From assembly GCF_037975245.1 (NCBI RefSeq), contig NC_092564.1, positions 18,320,984-18,384,983 of the forward strand: 64,000 nt of DNA. Reading direction: 5' to 3'. This document shows, piece by piece, positions 13,401 to 22,977 of the stretch. The DNA is from Apostichopus japonicus (Eukaryota > Echinodermata > Holothuroidea > Aspidochirotida > Stichopodidae). Made by a program: the position numbers and the translations under genes. Numbering within the stretch: position 1 is the first letter of the stretch; each line of letters opens with the position of its first letter. The notes under the pieces were generated by a model. It saw only the letters and a program-made list of their open reading frames with translations, was not told the DNA's origin and did not search any database.

Positions 13401-16400
13401 TGTATATAGTTACCACACTGTAAGATAAAGTGGTACGTTTTTCCCAGTATATATTGCAGTAATTTATCACACATTAGTAATTTACTGTTCATCTTTAGGG
13501 CTTATACAAGTTGTTTTACTAACCTGATTTGTTCTCTATTTGAGGAACACTCAATGTACCCCTCATTTAATCGGCTGAACCGTTCTCTCTTCTAGCTGAT
13601 TAACTCACCCCTCCGTTTTTATTTTGTCTCTGCACAGGGTACCCTGAGTGAGGCTACATTGGTAGCAATGCTCGCAGCCCGTCACAAAGCTATTAATACG
13701 GCTCGATCATCTAATCCAGACCTAGAAGATCTTGATGACGCAGAAATGTGCTCTCGTTTGGTCGCTTACTGTTCCGATCAGGTAATAAGTAACCAGAGTA
13801 AAGGACCTATATTATAACCCCATCACATGCCGTCCACAGCTATAGTGCACGTACAGGATTGTGTTATAACACAAGGGTATATTGTATGTATGTATGTATG
13901 TATGTATGTATTTTAGATCCCCCTGCAAGCAGGAACTCGCGAAGAAGCCATCATTGGCTCATCAAAGCCGCAAGCTGACCCAAGTCAGTATCTTATATTC
14001 ATATTTAACGTCAATGATTATTAATTGTCAACAACTCTGTAACTGGACGATATACATTAATCTTGGAGTGACTCGAACTCGGGACCCTATGATTGAAAGG
14101 CACCGGCGTAACCACTGAGCTAACACTCCACGAGTGTTATATTAAAGCTTGTTACACTGTACACAAAGGTGCCTTTACATGCTCTGCTTCTGTTTGAGTT
14201 GGGTGACAAGATATTGTTACACTAGCAGGACATCCACGGGAACCTAAAACAAGGAGAAGAGCATCAGCAGTGTTCATTAGCCTAATTATTTGGTTGCAAT
14301 TGATCATTAACTATTATGGGAGAATGGGCGTAACAAGGACTATTGGAAAGGACTCCCCCCCAACGTATGCTCCCCTACCGCCCCCCCTTGCTCCCCCTTA
14401 AGCCTGTGTGGCGTTATCTTCCCCTTCCCGTTCCTTTCCACCTTTCATCCATACGGGTTATCCACGTCTGTTATCCAATTAACAAGAAAGCGTAACAAAG
14501 ACAAAAGACATTTTTAAATCAACAGGAAATATATGAGTTAAAAAGTCTCTACGAAGGAGTGTATTGATACATCATGTATGTAATATTAGTTAGGAACTAT
14601 ATGAGAAAGTTATCAATATCATGCATTAAAAGTCTACAATACTCAACAACAATTGTGAACAAATTTAATGAATTTATAAATTTCCTCAGACTGAAGGTTT
14701 AAGAAGGCAGCAATAGAATTGTCATAAAAGTCATCTTGTCCATATGATAAATTGTGTAAAATACAGATAAGAAAAATGATTTACACAAGACGCAAGAATT
14801 GCTGCTGCATGAATTTGATTAAACGACAGATTATGCAACACATATTTCCCTTGGTTTACACAGGCCCATTCATCAATCGAGAAGAATACGTTGATAACAA
14901 TGGTGAGATTGAGACATATAGAAACGGATGATGAGCTGAGTCTAAGAGGACAAAAGCTCGAAGAGGCGATAGAAGAAGATACACAATTAGGACTCATTCC
15001 GTTCTTTGTAAGTTTTATTTCTTGCCATCATAATTTGTTAAAAATTCCCTTTAACGGTCAATGTAATGCCAGCAATGAGAAAAAAAAAACTGCATGATTT
15101 TGATGTATAGCGCCATCTTAAAATTACAGGTAGGGGTAACCGTAAGGGTGTAGTTTGAATTACGCTGGCCTGATGCGTATCAAGGGTATCAAGACAATAC
15201 GTTGGGGTAGCCCTGAGGTGAAAACTGACTATCATGTAGGAGGAGGAGGTGGGGAGTGGAGGGGTGGGGTGGGGGTTGGGGGTGAGTCTTTCTCCAGAAA
15301 AAGAAATGAGACGTACATGAGTGAATTCGAATCCATTAACTTAGGTCTATAATTAGGTCTATACCTGATAAGGTGTTGTGCTAATATTTACTTCTTTTTT
15401 GGTTGAGGTTGAAAAAGGGGCAGAGGTGTACAGTCATCAACCCCTTGAATCCACGCCCAATATATGGTATAGTGATTTTCGTTAAGAACAATCATTTCAG
15501 TGGGCGAGGTTAATTGGTGCAATATTTCCTCAACAGGAAACTCATTTCTAAGATTTGCAATTGAATTCAAAATATACTCCCAACGAGTACTTTTAGGCGA
15601 AATATTGACAATATCAACAATTCATTATATAGTAATAATAACAATATTGATAATAAATTAATATAAATAAAAACATCATACTAACCTGTAATTTTTTTGT
15701 TCCTGATAGGTCTGTGCTACTTTGGGTACAACCGGCGCATGTGCATTTGACAATCTAAAAGAAATCGGCAAAGTTTGTAAGTGGAGTTAACAAATAAACA
15801 TACACACTGTTATTAAAGAAATGACACACATGAGTACACTTTCACACATACAAATGCAAACCGTTAGAAATTTATTGACAAACTCGAGCTTTAGCTGGTA
15901 ACACTTTTACAGAAGAAATAAGTTTGTATTTCACATTGTTTGAAAATTCAACAAAATGTAGCCATTTATAGTTGAACAAATCATGTCACTGCGAGAAGAA
16001 TGAAAAGAAAAAAAGGTCAGAAACAAAATGGTTCATATTTGATTTTTTTCCCCTATTGTTCTATCTATCTGATATAAGCGAATCTATGGAACTGTTATAC
16101 ATTAATAGATTCAATAAATAACGTAAAGAGTAATTATACTTAGAAGCACAACATTGAAAGATACCACTCTATATAACGAATTATATTGTTATAAGTATTT
16201 GGCATCAACAAGGATCAAGAAATTTATCAAAACCAAATACACACACCTGCCTTACACTACTGCAGAGGTTTTCAGGTGTTTTCTTTTTCTTTTTCGAGTT
16301 TCAAAGAGAACAGAAACAAAGCACTGTGCCAAGGGTAGGCCATGTCTAGGTTATGGGTCTGATGGAAATGTCTAGCCGCCCGGTTTTGGCCCACGGGCCA

Positions 16401-19400
16401 AATATTGAGAACCCCTACTCTATACTGCGTCATGACGAAATGAAATAATTTGTCTATATTATTTCGTTTCTGTGTTCAAGGTGAGAAACGTTCCATTTGG
16501 TTACATGTGGATGCAGCCTATGCAGGCAGTGCTTTCATTTGTCCAGAATTCAGACGTTTCACAGAAGGCATCGAGAGAATACATTCGTTTGCATTCAACC
16601 CCAGCAAATGGTTGATGGTACACTTTGACTGTACTGCATTTTGGTGAGTATATAACAGCCATGATATATCCAAGTAATAACAGAGAGTTTATATTCAAGT
16701 ATGATGTATAGTGTCCACCCAACTCTCACATAAACCTTCAAACTTTTAAACGAACGTGTTGACTGACTGAAGAGTCTTCAGTGAAGACTGACACGGAAGA
16801 GTTCTGATTTGGCGACGTATGTATATGTGTAGAGGGTCAAATCTGACCAATGAGCGTAACTGTTTTTAGCTTTCATTAACTTCTCCCCCATCCATGTCCT
16901 GATTTCAAAACTGAAAATATTAACACTGAAAGATAATTAAGCAAATATACTAACTGTAATTTATTGCAGTTTTATGAGTTGATTTGAGCTAACTCCCCCC
17001 CCCCTCCCCCTTCTGTCTTGCGATACTAAAATCCTATAATAATGTCACAAGGGTGGTTGTCACGTGACATACACTATGTCAATCCAAACTAATGAAGTAG
17101 AAAACTCGTTCTTGATTTTACAGTTACAGTAGTATGAGTTTGGCTTTCATTAACTCACCCCCTCCATGTCCTGATTAAAAAAACTGAAAAAAATATAGAA
17201 CTGAAAGATAATTAAGCAAATATACTAACTGTAATTTATTGCAGTTTTAGCAGTTGATTTGTGATCACTTTTTTTCTCCTTCTGTTTTGCGATACTAAAA
17301 TCGCATAGTAATGCCACAAGGGTGGCTGTGACCTGACACTATTCCATTCCAAAGTAACTGAAGTAAACGTCGTTCTTCAGTTTTCAATTGCCCTTTAACT
17401 TATAATTAATGCTAATATGAAAACGTATCCGGCTGGTGTAGATGAGATTGAGGTGGAGTGTTGCGCGAGATACAATCAAATTGCATTCATAAAATATTCA
17501 CTCTCAAACGTTCTTTACGTGACGAAATTTATGGGTATGTCTTAGCTTGAATCATTGCCATTTTCTTTGTCAAATTAAGTGATATACTTTGCTTAAAAAG
17601 TAAGACAAATGATACTAACTTCCCCCTTCCATTCCCCCTCCCCTCCTCCGCATAATCATAATGACTTTTTACATCTGCTATTTCAGGGTTCGTGACAGTG
17701 AGGCACTCGAGAAAGCGTTCTGTGTCAACCCCCTCTATTTGCGTCATCACAGGCAAGGTGACGCCATCGATTTTATGGTATGTATCTGTCTTGTTATTTT
17801 CTTTCCTTTTTCTTCCTTTCTTAAGACGTGTACAGTATTGACTTCCACAAGTGTTTTTTAGCTAAGATCATGTGTATTATGATTATTTACCGAATTTATA
17901 TAGCGCTCTTTTCAGGCTTAAGCATGTCCAAGAGCACTTTACAATGACAACAAAATGACAAAACCCTTAAAATATGAATATGAACAATAAAATTGAAGCA
18001 GCTTAAATATTAATATAAAAAAATATATATACGAAGGAATAATTTTAAAAATAATATAGATTTACAGTGAAATTCCTAAAAAAAAGGTGAAAAAAAGTGA
18101 AAGCAGTACACAGTGTATATATAGTAATCAGCGTTGTAACTGAATATGTGTATATAGTATCGCCATGCATATGGCCATATATGATAACAGTCTAGATATA
18201 ATGGGGACTGGGACTGCGAGTGGATCAGTTAAGAGTATCTGGTTTTCGTGCACAGGCTCTATCGTGTGTGACTTTTCTTAAAAAAAGTGTTTTCCATATT
18301 CCAAAGGAACTGGTGTTACTCACTTAACGCAACATCATCATGTTCATACGGTCGCAGTCTCTCGATGTAAGGGGACTGCAGGGGTTGAGAGTAGATCAAA
18401 TTGTGTGTTTTTCGTGCCCAGGCATTTCTTTAAAAAAAAAATGAATGAAAATAAATACTACAGATTTCGCTATTCGCTAAGATTGTTACATAATGCGAGC
18501 TTATTTTCAATATTCCGTCCACCCCCTCCCTCCCTCCGCTCCACCACGACCCCCGCCTAGCAGATTGAGCTATGCTGGAACAAGTACGGTATGACGTGAC
18601 TATTATAATGTGACAGCTAGCTTAACCTTCTAATCAAACTTGGAATTAACATAGTGACAATGCTGTATAATGTGACTATTATAATGTGACTAGCTAGGCC
18701 TAACCTTCTAATCAAAATTGGAATTTACATAGTGCAAAAACGGTATGATGTGACTATTATACTGTGACTATAGCTAGGCCTAACCCTCTAATCGAAATTG
18801 GAATTTACATAGTGTAAATATTGATGTGTGCTTTTAGAAGGATAAATGCCTATTCAATTGTATGATTTGAAATTATATTTGGAGAAACAAAAAAAAATCG
18901 GATACCGCAATATGGTCACAGAAATGGTGTTTACTTCCGTTTTTTTGACAATATGGGGGTACATTATGCACATGTTAATTGAAATGTATATTTAAGTTGA
19001 CAGTTCGAATGGAAAATGTCTTTTGTATCGCTTCGTCTGAAGAAATCTATCCCGATGCGAATTCATCTGTTACGCAAAACCTGTCTATCTTCACACTAGA
19101 GTGTTCAATGATACATGACGAATGGATAACCTATCGTGTGGGACTTGACACGTCCTTGTCGAAACGTCCCAGCCGATAAATGTCTTCATAGAAATGTCAC
19201 TATTAGAAAAAAGGTTTTGAACTTTTAGCCCACAATACCTTTCTTCCCACTCCCTCCCTCTCTGAAAGTCGCATCTCTACTATGCTAATTTTGGTTGTGA
19301 GATATGTATATTTATTCAAAGGATATCATTGTTTTTCCCAATGATTTAGAAGATTTGAAGGAAAGGAAGACACACACACGCACACCCACACACACAAAGA

Positions 19401-22400
19401 ATACTCATCCGTGACCTGTGGAAGTGCTGGGAGTTGATGTTTCAATTAGTGTACGCTCTCCGTCGTTCAATTTTGAAAAGAAAAACAATTCCTGGCACAC
19501 CTAAAGAATTTCTGTATTAATCTCAAAGAAGAGAAAATATTTTTTAATTTTATGATTCAACATTAAATACTGCAGCGGGCATGAACAAAGCAAGCTTTAA
19601 GTCTCCTGTTTGGGTTTCACCACCCATACACATAAGCCTGGTCAAAGTTAGCATTACCGGCTGTATCTGCAACAGGAAACTGTACAGGAAAATTGTTCTC
19701 AACCGGCCGTTTCAATATTTCTATCCTACAAAGTACTGGCCTCCTTGTAAACGAAATATTAGGGTTTTTTAATATTTATTTATTTGTCATCCCTGTTTCT
19801 ATTTTTGCTTTTAGCACTGGCAGATACCTCTCAGCAGACGTTTTAGAGCTTTGAAGCTCTGGTTCGTTTTACGATCTTTTGGGGTCGAAAATTTGCAGAA
19901 GCATATTAGAAAGGTAAAGAAATATTGCGAAATTTTACTGAATTATTAGCTTTCATCATCACCATTCATGATGGTGCATATATAAATGTCGCATAAAAAT
20001 GTTTATGTATTTCTATATACTGCGATGATTATTATAGTTATGTTTCAATTTAATACTTCATGTCGTGGGGTTTGTTATCATAATGGCCTTCATTTATTTG
20101 TCGTAAAGTCATTAACGGCTAACAGTGGAGGCGCTAGCTCGTACATATATATATATATGTAATCCAGGACAAAATAGGGAGAGAAAGTAGAATTTTACGG
20201 AGCTTAAAACAACCGTTGGTCATTAACCTCCTACTGAAACATGTTTAGGAATGTTTAGGACTGTTACCCTGCTTTGCGGTCAATATGCTTGATTATAATT
20301 CATGCATGTACACAACGCAAGAATATGTCTTTCTACATGGTTTGAAAAGACTGGAGCGTTGGGGGTGAACTCAAAATGCGTAGATTTGTTTTTGTTCCAT
20401 CATCTTCTCCTACACTTCCTCCTTAATTCTCAGGTTCACTAGTAAGGAGCAGGATTATCAATTATATAAATGATAAGAAAGGAGCAGGATTATCAATTAT
20501 ATAACTGATTAGTAAGGAGCAGGATTATTAATAGTAAAACTGATAAGTAAGGAGCAGTATTATCAATATTATAACCGATAAGTTAGGAGCAGAATTTTCA
20601 ATGTTATAATTGATAAGTAAGGAGCAGGATTATCAATACTATAACTGATTAGTGAGGAGCAGGATGATCAATATTATAACTGATAAGTAAGGAGCAGAAT
20701 TATCAATATAACTGAAATGTATGAAGCAGGATTATCAATATTATAACTGATAAGAAAGGAGCAGGATTATCAACTCTATAACTGATAAGTTACGAGCAGG
20801 ATTATCAATTCTATAACTGATAAGAAAGGAGCAGGGTTATCAATATTATAAGTGATAAGTAAGAAGCAGGATTATCAATATTAAAACTGATAAGTAAGGA
20901 GCAGGATTATAAATATTATAACCGATTATCAATATTATTAATGATACGTAATGAGCTGATATATCATTATTATAACCGATAAGTAAGGAACTGAATTATC
21001 AATATTATAACCGATAAGTAAGGAGCTGAATTATCAATATTATAACTGATAAGTAAGCGGAAAAGATTATCAATATTATTATTGATAAGTAAGGAGCTGC
21101 ATTATCAATATTATAACCGATACGAAAGAAGCACTAATGAATATCCATATTATAACTGATAAGTAAGGAACAGGATTATCAATATTATAACTGATAAATG
21201 AGGAGCAGAATTATCAATATTATAACCGGAAGGTGAGGAGCAGGATTATCAATATTATTACTGATAAGTAAGGAGCAGGATTATCAATAATATAACTGAT
21301 AGCCTGTTCTTATTCATTTGCTTGCAGGGCGTCGAATTAGCAAAATACTTTGAAACATTGGTGTCACAAGAACAGGCTTTCGAAATCCAAGCGGAGAGGC
21401 ATCTTGGGCTTGTCATATTCCGATTAAAGGTACATTATACACGTTATTAACATATTCACTTTTAGTTATCCTCTGCGCGCCCTCATAAAATGTGTATTCA
21501 TAATCATCAATTGTGTGAGATGAATCCAATGATAAGTACAAGGTAGTTCACCAACGAATAATAAAATGGAAGGAGAAAGGGAAGGTGGTAACACTTGACC
21601 TTTTATCCCTATCCATGTTTCTTTAGAAAACAAAACAAGAATCCCTGTTACGCCACTACTTGTCCAAATTTTACAAATATAACAGTTGTCTTTCGTTACG
21701 CTGTCATGATTATTACCTGAGACCTTCAGGAAATGCATTATCTTTATCTAAGTCAATATCCAAACTTCACAAACCTCTTCGTCCATACTGATTTTGTCGC
21801 CATTGTAATTGTGGGAAAATCATTTTTTGATTTTGATTTTTGAAATTTTTGATTTTTTGATTAACAGGGTCCTGACTGTTTGACGGAGGAGCTTCTTCGA
21901 CATCTCAATGCGACTGGTAAACTGTACATGGTGCCTGCTTCGGTGAAAGGTAAATACGTCATACGCTTCACAACGACGTCAACGCACACGACAGAGGATG
22001 ACATCACCAAAGACTGGAAGCTGATTCGTTCGTACGGTATGAAGATTATTGGTGGTAATAAAATATTCCCTCCGATCACTAGGAATGCGTCATGGCCCGT
22101 ATCGCACGTTGCCGAGACTCTGCCTTCACCTAATGAGAAACCACCTGGAATCGAAGATCGGCGACCTGTCGCTGTTGAAGTGGAGGTCAAAAACCACAAA
22201 CGTCGAGCTCGTTCGGAGGATATCTTCAGCTACGGGTTCCCGTTCAATGCTTACTATAGCTTGCAGAAGGACGCTCGTCTACTGGTGGGTGCGATGCCTC
22301 CAGCTAATGAAGAAGGTGAAGATGAGCAAGAGGAAGACGACGTTTTCGAGGAGGATGGAGACATCACCAGTCCCTGTAACGGCTGTGGCCCCCATGCTAA

Positions 22401-22647
22401 TGGTGCCGCCCCCATCAAACAGATGCAGAAAGTCACCATAAATGAGCCAAGACGAGACGAGATTCCACAAGATATGAAAACTTCTAATCACGCCGCAGCT
22501 GTGTCGAGTAAGGGTCGTTTCGGCGCCGAGTCTCTCACCAATCAGGGAGCTTATAATGGAGTTGTTAACATCTGCCACAGTAATAACAACAACAACAGCA
22601 ACAAGACCAACCCATTGGAGAAGGAGGTTAAAGACACAAGCCAATGA
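4305..22647 (+). CDS. HDC: histidine decarboxylase-like group II PLP decarboxylase, 11 exons, 5' incomplete
   Basis: Histidine decarboxylase converts L-histidine to histamine and CO2 in the cytosol, using pyridoxal phosphate. The 11 exons join in frame as 4305-4418, 4894-4945, 7552-7622, 13638-13781, 14864-15007, 15710-15776, 16481-16643, 17687-17777, 19815-19913, 21328-21429 and 21868-22647, about 608 residues. Visible hallmarks are [14 protein letters not shown] near the start, AHSS with the PLP-stacking His, DAAYAG with the PLP-binding Asp, FNPSKW with the Schiff-base Lys, NPLYLRH with the catalytic-loop Tyr, and PLSRRFR. The Ser in PLSRRFR, where DOPA decarboxylases have Gly, and the segment [13 protein letters not shown] favour HDC over DOPA decarboxylase. 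Tyrosine decarboxylase is the main alternative, since it shares the Ser. About 70-80 N-terminal codons are missing. The tail after the catalytic domain is about 190 residues, acidic and Asn-rich. Confidence 0.9.
4894..4945 (+). CDS. HDC: HDC exon b (52 nt)
   Basis: The acceptor is TTTTGCAG and the donor GTAAGG. It starts in phase 0 and ends in phase 1. It encodes [17 protein letters not shown] plus the first base of Gly. The SPACTELE motif is a family signature. The split codon is completed by exon c. Confidence 0.93.
7552..7622 (+). CDS. HDC: HDC exon c (71 nt)
   Basis: The acceptor is TTCTTCATTAG and the donor GTGGGT. It completes the Gly codon and encodes [20 protein letters not shown] then VIQ. 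GGGV(I/L)Q is conserved in the family. The region directly downstream is duplicated in tandem, and part of this exon recurs as a degraded copy near 9513-9535. Confidence 0.92.
7754..7759 (+). promoter_or_regulatory. possible recursive (zero-length exon) splice site 1
   Basis: The sequence CCTTTCTTTCAG directly precedes GTGAGT, so a good acceptor abuts a good donor, the pattern of recursive splice sites in long introns. It lies 131 bases after exon c. It may instead be a passive by-product of duplication of the exon c donor. Confidence 0.3.
7766..8888. mobile_element. non-autonomous hAT-type element with TTTCTTCC subterminal repeats
   Basis: The termini are inverted: 5' CAGGGTTCG...GGTTTCTTCC and 3' GGAAGAAACCGAACCCTG, identical apart from a 3-base indel. 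They are flanked by a perfect 8-bp duplication GTTCACCA (7758-7765 and 8889-8896). Eight-base target duplications and CAGGG ends are typical of the hAT superfamily. Both ends carry many direct and inverted copies of TTTCTTCC(A/G)G, as expected for subterminal transposase-binding repeats. The 1.1-kb body shows no transposase frame, so mobilisation in trans is inferred. It inserted into one unit of the intron 3 array, after the array had formed. Confidence 0.88.
9183..9188 (+). promoter_or_regulatory. possible recursive (zero-length exon) splice site 2
   Basis: A second array junction keeps the same CCTTTCTTTCAG|GTGAGT arrangement (AG at 9181-9182). Two other junctions (near 9050 and 9330) have lost the AG, so only two of the copies could act in this way. 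Confidence 0.3.
11397..11705 (-). repeat. five tandem tRNA-like units (about 61 bp each) in HDC intron 3
   Basis: Read on the minus strand, each unit contains a D-arm/A-box-like TGGTCAAGTGGTTAA and a T-arm with B box, GCAGGTTCGAGTCCTG. The T-stem pairs (GCAGG with CCTGT) around a canonical TTCGAGT loop. Unit boundaries are near 11397, 11461, 11525, 11586 and 11646. At 60-64 bp a unit is shorter than a tRNA and shares its ends with the next, so these are tandem tRNA-like fragments or tRNA pseudogenes. The B box is intact in most copies; the fourth has CT in place of CG (ATCTAACC). Confidence 0.75.
12897..13255. repeat. AT-rich array of AACTATATATAT units
   Basis: Degenerate repeats of (A)ACTATATATAT and pure TA runs fill this part of intron 3. 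A segment ATATTTCTTTTGTCTGTG recurs at about 13090 and 13250, showing that the array also expanded by a duplication of about 160 bp. The reading frame through it is a repeat artefact. Confidence 0.85.
13638..13781 (+). CDS. HDC: HDC exon d (48 codons)
   Basis: The acceptor is CTGCACAG and the donor GTAATA, phase 0 at both ends. It encodes a segment beginning [20 protein letters not shown] and ending [13 protein letters not shown](L/F)V and LVAYCSDQ match HDC and tyrosine decarboxylases. Confidence 0.94.
13884..14130 (-). mobile_element. tRNA-derived SINE, copy 1 (in HDC intron 4)
   Basis: A full-length copy of a ~240-bp SINE found repeatedly in the window. On the minus strand it begins near GGAGTGTTAGCTCAGTGGTT (A-box region), has a B-box-like GAGTTCGAGTCACTCC, and ends with TGCTTGCAGG..GATCTAAAATACA and a (TACA)n tail, here a run of five TATG units on the plus strand. 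Confidence 0.88.
14864..15007 (+). CDS. HDC: HDC exon e (48 codons, PLP-stacking His)
   Basis: The acceptor is TTTACACAG and the donor GTAAGT, phase 0 at both ends. It begins AHSSIEK; the His here stacks on the PLP ring in this family. It continues through [18 protein letters not shown] and ends GLIPFF. The length equals that of exon d by coincidence. Confidence 0.95.
15710..15776 (+). CDS. HDC: HDC exon f (67 nt)
   Basis: The acceptor is CTGATAG and the donor GTAAGT; it ends in phase 1. It encodes [20 protein letters not shown] then KV and the first base of Cys. The LGTTG motif binds the cofactor phosphate region in group II decarboxylases. Confidence 0.95.
16263..16412. mobile_element. possible degraded hAT-like element
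   Basis: The right end reads TTGAGAACCCCTA, preceded by GGTTTTGGCCCACGGGCC, a form common at hAT (Charlie-like) termini. The inverted counterpart CAGAGGTTTTCAG at 16263 matches 10 of 12 bases. No clean target duplication was found, so this is a weak call. Confidence 0.35.
16481..16643 (+). CDS. HDC: HDC exon g (163 nt, PLP lysine)
   Basis: The acceptor is GTGTTCAAG and the donor GTGAGT; it starts in phase 1 and ends in phase 2. It encodes [20 protein letters not shown] and then [18 protein letters not shown]. The Asp of DAAYAG contacts the PLP ring nitrogen, and the Lys of NPSKW forms the internal Schiff base. NPSKW with VHFDC is typical of HDC, where DOPA decarboxylase has NPHKW. Confidence 0.96.
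16869..17400 (+). repeat. diverged tandem duplication in HDC intron 7 (two units, ~274 bp)
   Basis: GCTTTCATTAACT starts unit 1 at 16869 and unit 2 at 17143. Both contain AAGATAATTAAGCAAATATA, TTGCGATACTAAAATC and CACAAGGGTGG. Point changes and small indels separate the units. Confidence 0.85.
17687..17777 (+). CDS. HDC: HDC exon h (91 nt, catalytic loop Tyr)
   Basis: The acceptor is CTATTTCAG and the donor GTATGT. It completes the Trp codon and encodes [20 protein letters not shown] and then RQGDAIDFM. The Tyr in NPLYLRH is the mobile-loop residue that protonates the quinonoid intermediate in true decarboxylases, so the enzyme is predicted to be a decarboxylase and not an aldehyde synthase. 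Confidence 0.94.
17884..17945. repeat. remnant of a dispersed repeat with TATAGCGCT...AGCACTTTACA hairpin
   Basis: The segment TTTATATAGCGCTCTTTTCA through AAGAGCACTTTACAATGACA resembles a hairpin segment that I recall as widespread in marine invertebrate genomes. The element class is uncertain. Confidence 0.35.
18585..18822 (+). repeat. three-copy tandem repeat, ~78 bp unit, in HDC intron 8
   Basis: Three units, starting near 18585, 18663 and 18739, share GTGACTATTATAATGTGAC, CTTCTAATCAAA and GGAATTTACATAGTG with point differences. Confidence 0.85.
19815..19913 (+). CDS. HDC: HDC exon i (33 codons)
   Basis: The acceptor is TGCTTTTAG and the donor GTAAAG, phase 0 at both ends. It encodes [20 protein letters not shown] then [13 protein letters not shown]. 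The Ser in PLSRRFR corresponds to human HDC Ser354, reported as a histidine-specificity residue; DOPA decarboxylase has Gly there. Confidence 0.95.
20441..21300 (+). repeat. 35-bp minisatellite, ~24 copies, in HDC intron 9
   Basis: The consensus unit contains AAGGAGCAGGATTATCAATA then TTATAACTGATAAGT, 35 bases. Copies vary by substitutions and small indels (for example GAGCTGAATTATC variants clustered at 20990-21090). The array ends 27 bases before exon j, so length changes could reach its branch point. Confidence 0.95.
21328..21429 (+). CDS. HDC: HDC exon j (34 codons)
   Basis: The acceptor is TGCTTGCAG and the donor GTACAT, phase 0 at both ends. It encodes [20 protein letters not shown] then [14 protein letters not shown], the HLGLVxFRLK motif of the family. 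A minisatellite ends only about 27 bases upstream of the exon, so the polypyrimidine tract of this acceptor is short. Confidence 0.94.
21868..22647 (+). CDS. HDC: HDC exon k, terminal (259 codons plus stop)
   Basis: The acceptor is GATTAACAG; it starts in phase 0 and ends at TGA 22645-22647. The first ~65 residues finish the catalytic domain, through [17 protein letters not shown] and then [18 protein letters not shown]. The remaining ~190 residues are a tail: a Pro-rich stretch, the segment [20 protein letters not shown], an acidic run ([18 protein letters not shown]), a Cys-Gly-rich turn, and a poly-Asn run. A long C-terminal tail is known for HDC of insects and mammals; mammalian HDC tails are removed by processing and contain PEST-type sequence. 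Whether this tail is processed cannot be seen from DNA. Confidence 0.93.
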   Translation, partial: GPDCLTEELLRHLNATGKLYMVPASVKGKYVIRFTTTSTHTTEDDITKDWKLIRSYGMKIIGGNKIFPPITRNASWPVSHVAETLPSPNEKPPGIEDRRPVAVEVEVKNHKRRARSEDIFSYGFPFNAYYSLQKDARLLVGAMPPANEEGEDEQEEDDVFEEDGDITSPCNGCGPHANGAAPIKQMQKVTINEPRRDEIPQDMKTSNHAAAVSSKGRFGAESLTNQGAYNGVVNICHSNNNNNSNKTNPLEKEVKDTSQ

Positions 22648-22971
22648 GAGTTCCCATGACAAATTGTGAATATTTAAACATTCGTCCTTGTAAACACATT
22701 ACATTCTTTTACATTCGTGTTTAGTTTTTTCTTTCTCTGTTTCAAATTGAATGTTGGGTATTTTGCTTGTAGCTTCCAGATGTTCGATAGCTGATGCACT
22801 GTTGCTCCAGCAAGGTTAAACACATTTATGTGTATTTAAGCAAACGCAGAAAATAATTAAGACATGTTCGATCAATGGTGATTTAATTTATTAGAAGCTG
22901 GATAAGATTCTTTTTTTTTTTGTAGGGCATTTGCTACGAAAACGTATATATCCGAAAATGAGCTCACGATT

Positions 22972-22977
22972 AATAAA
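22972..22977 (+). terminator. candidate HDC polyadenylation signal AATAAA
   Basis: The hexamer AATAAA occurs 325 bases after the HDC stop codon and is the first canonical one in the 3' flank. The site is only a candidate because AT-rich DNA contains many such hexamers. Confidence 0.4.

Noticed and set aside
21861-22662. Minus-strand and other-frame reading frames across the last HDC exon
   Set aside because: Shadows of the real coding frame, which is open for 259 codons with family motifs.
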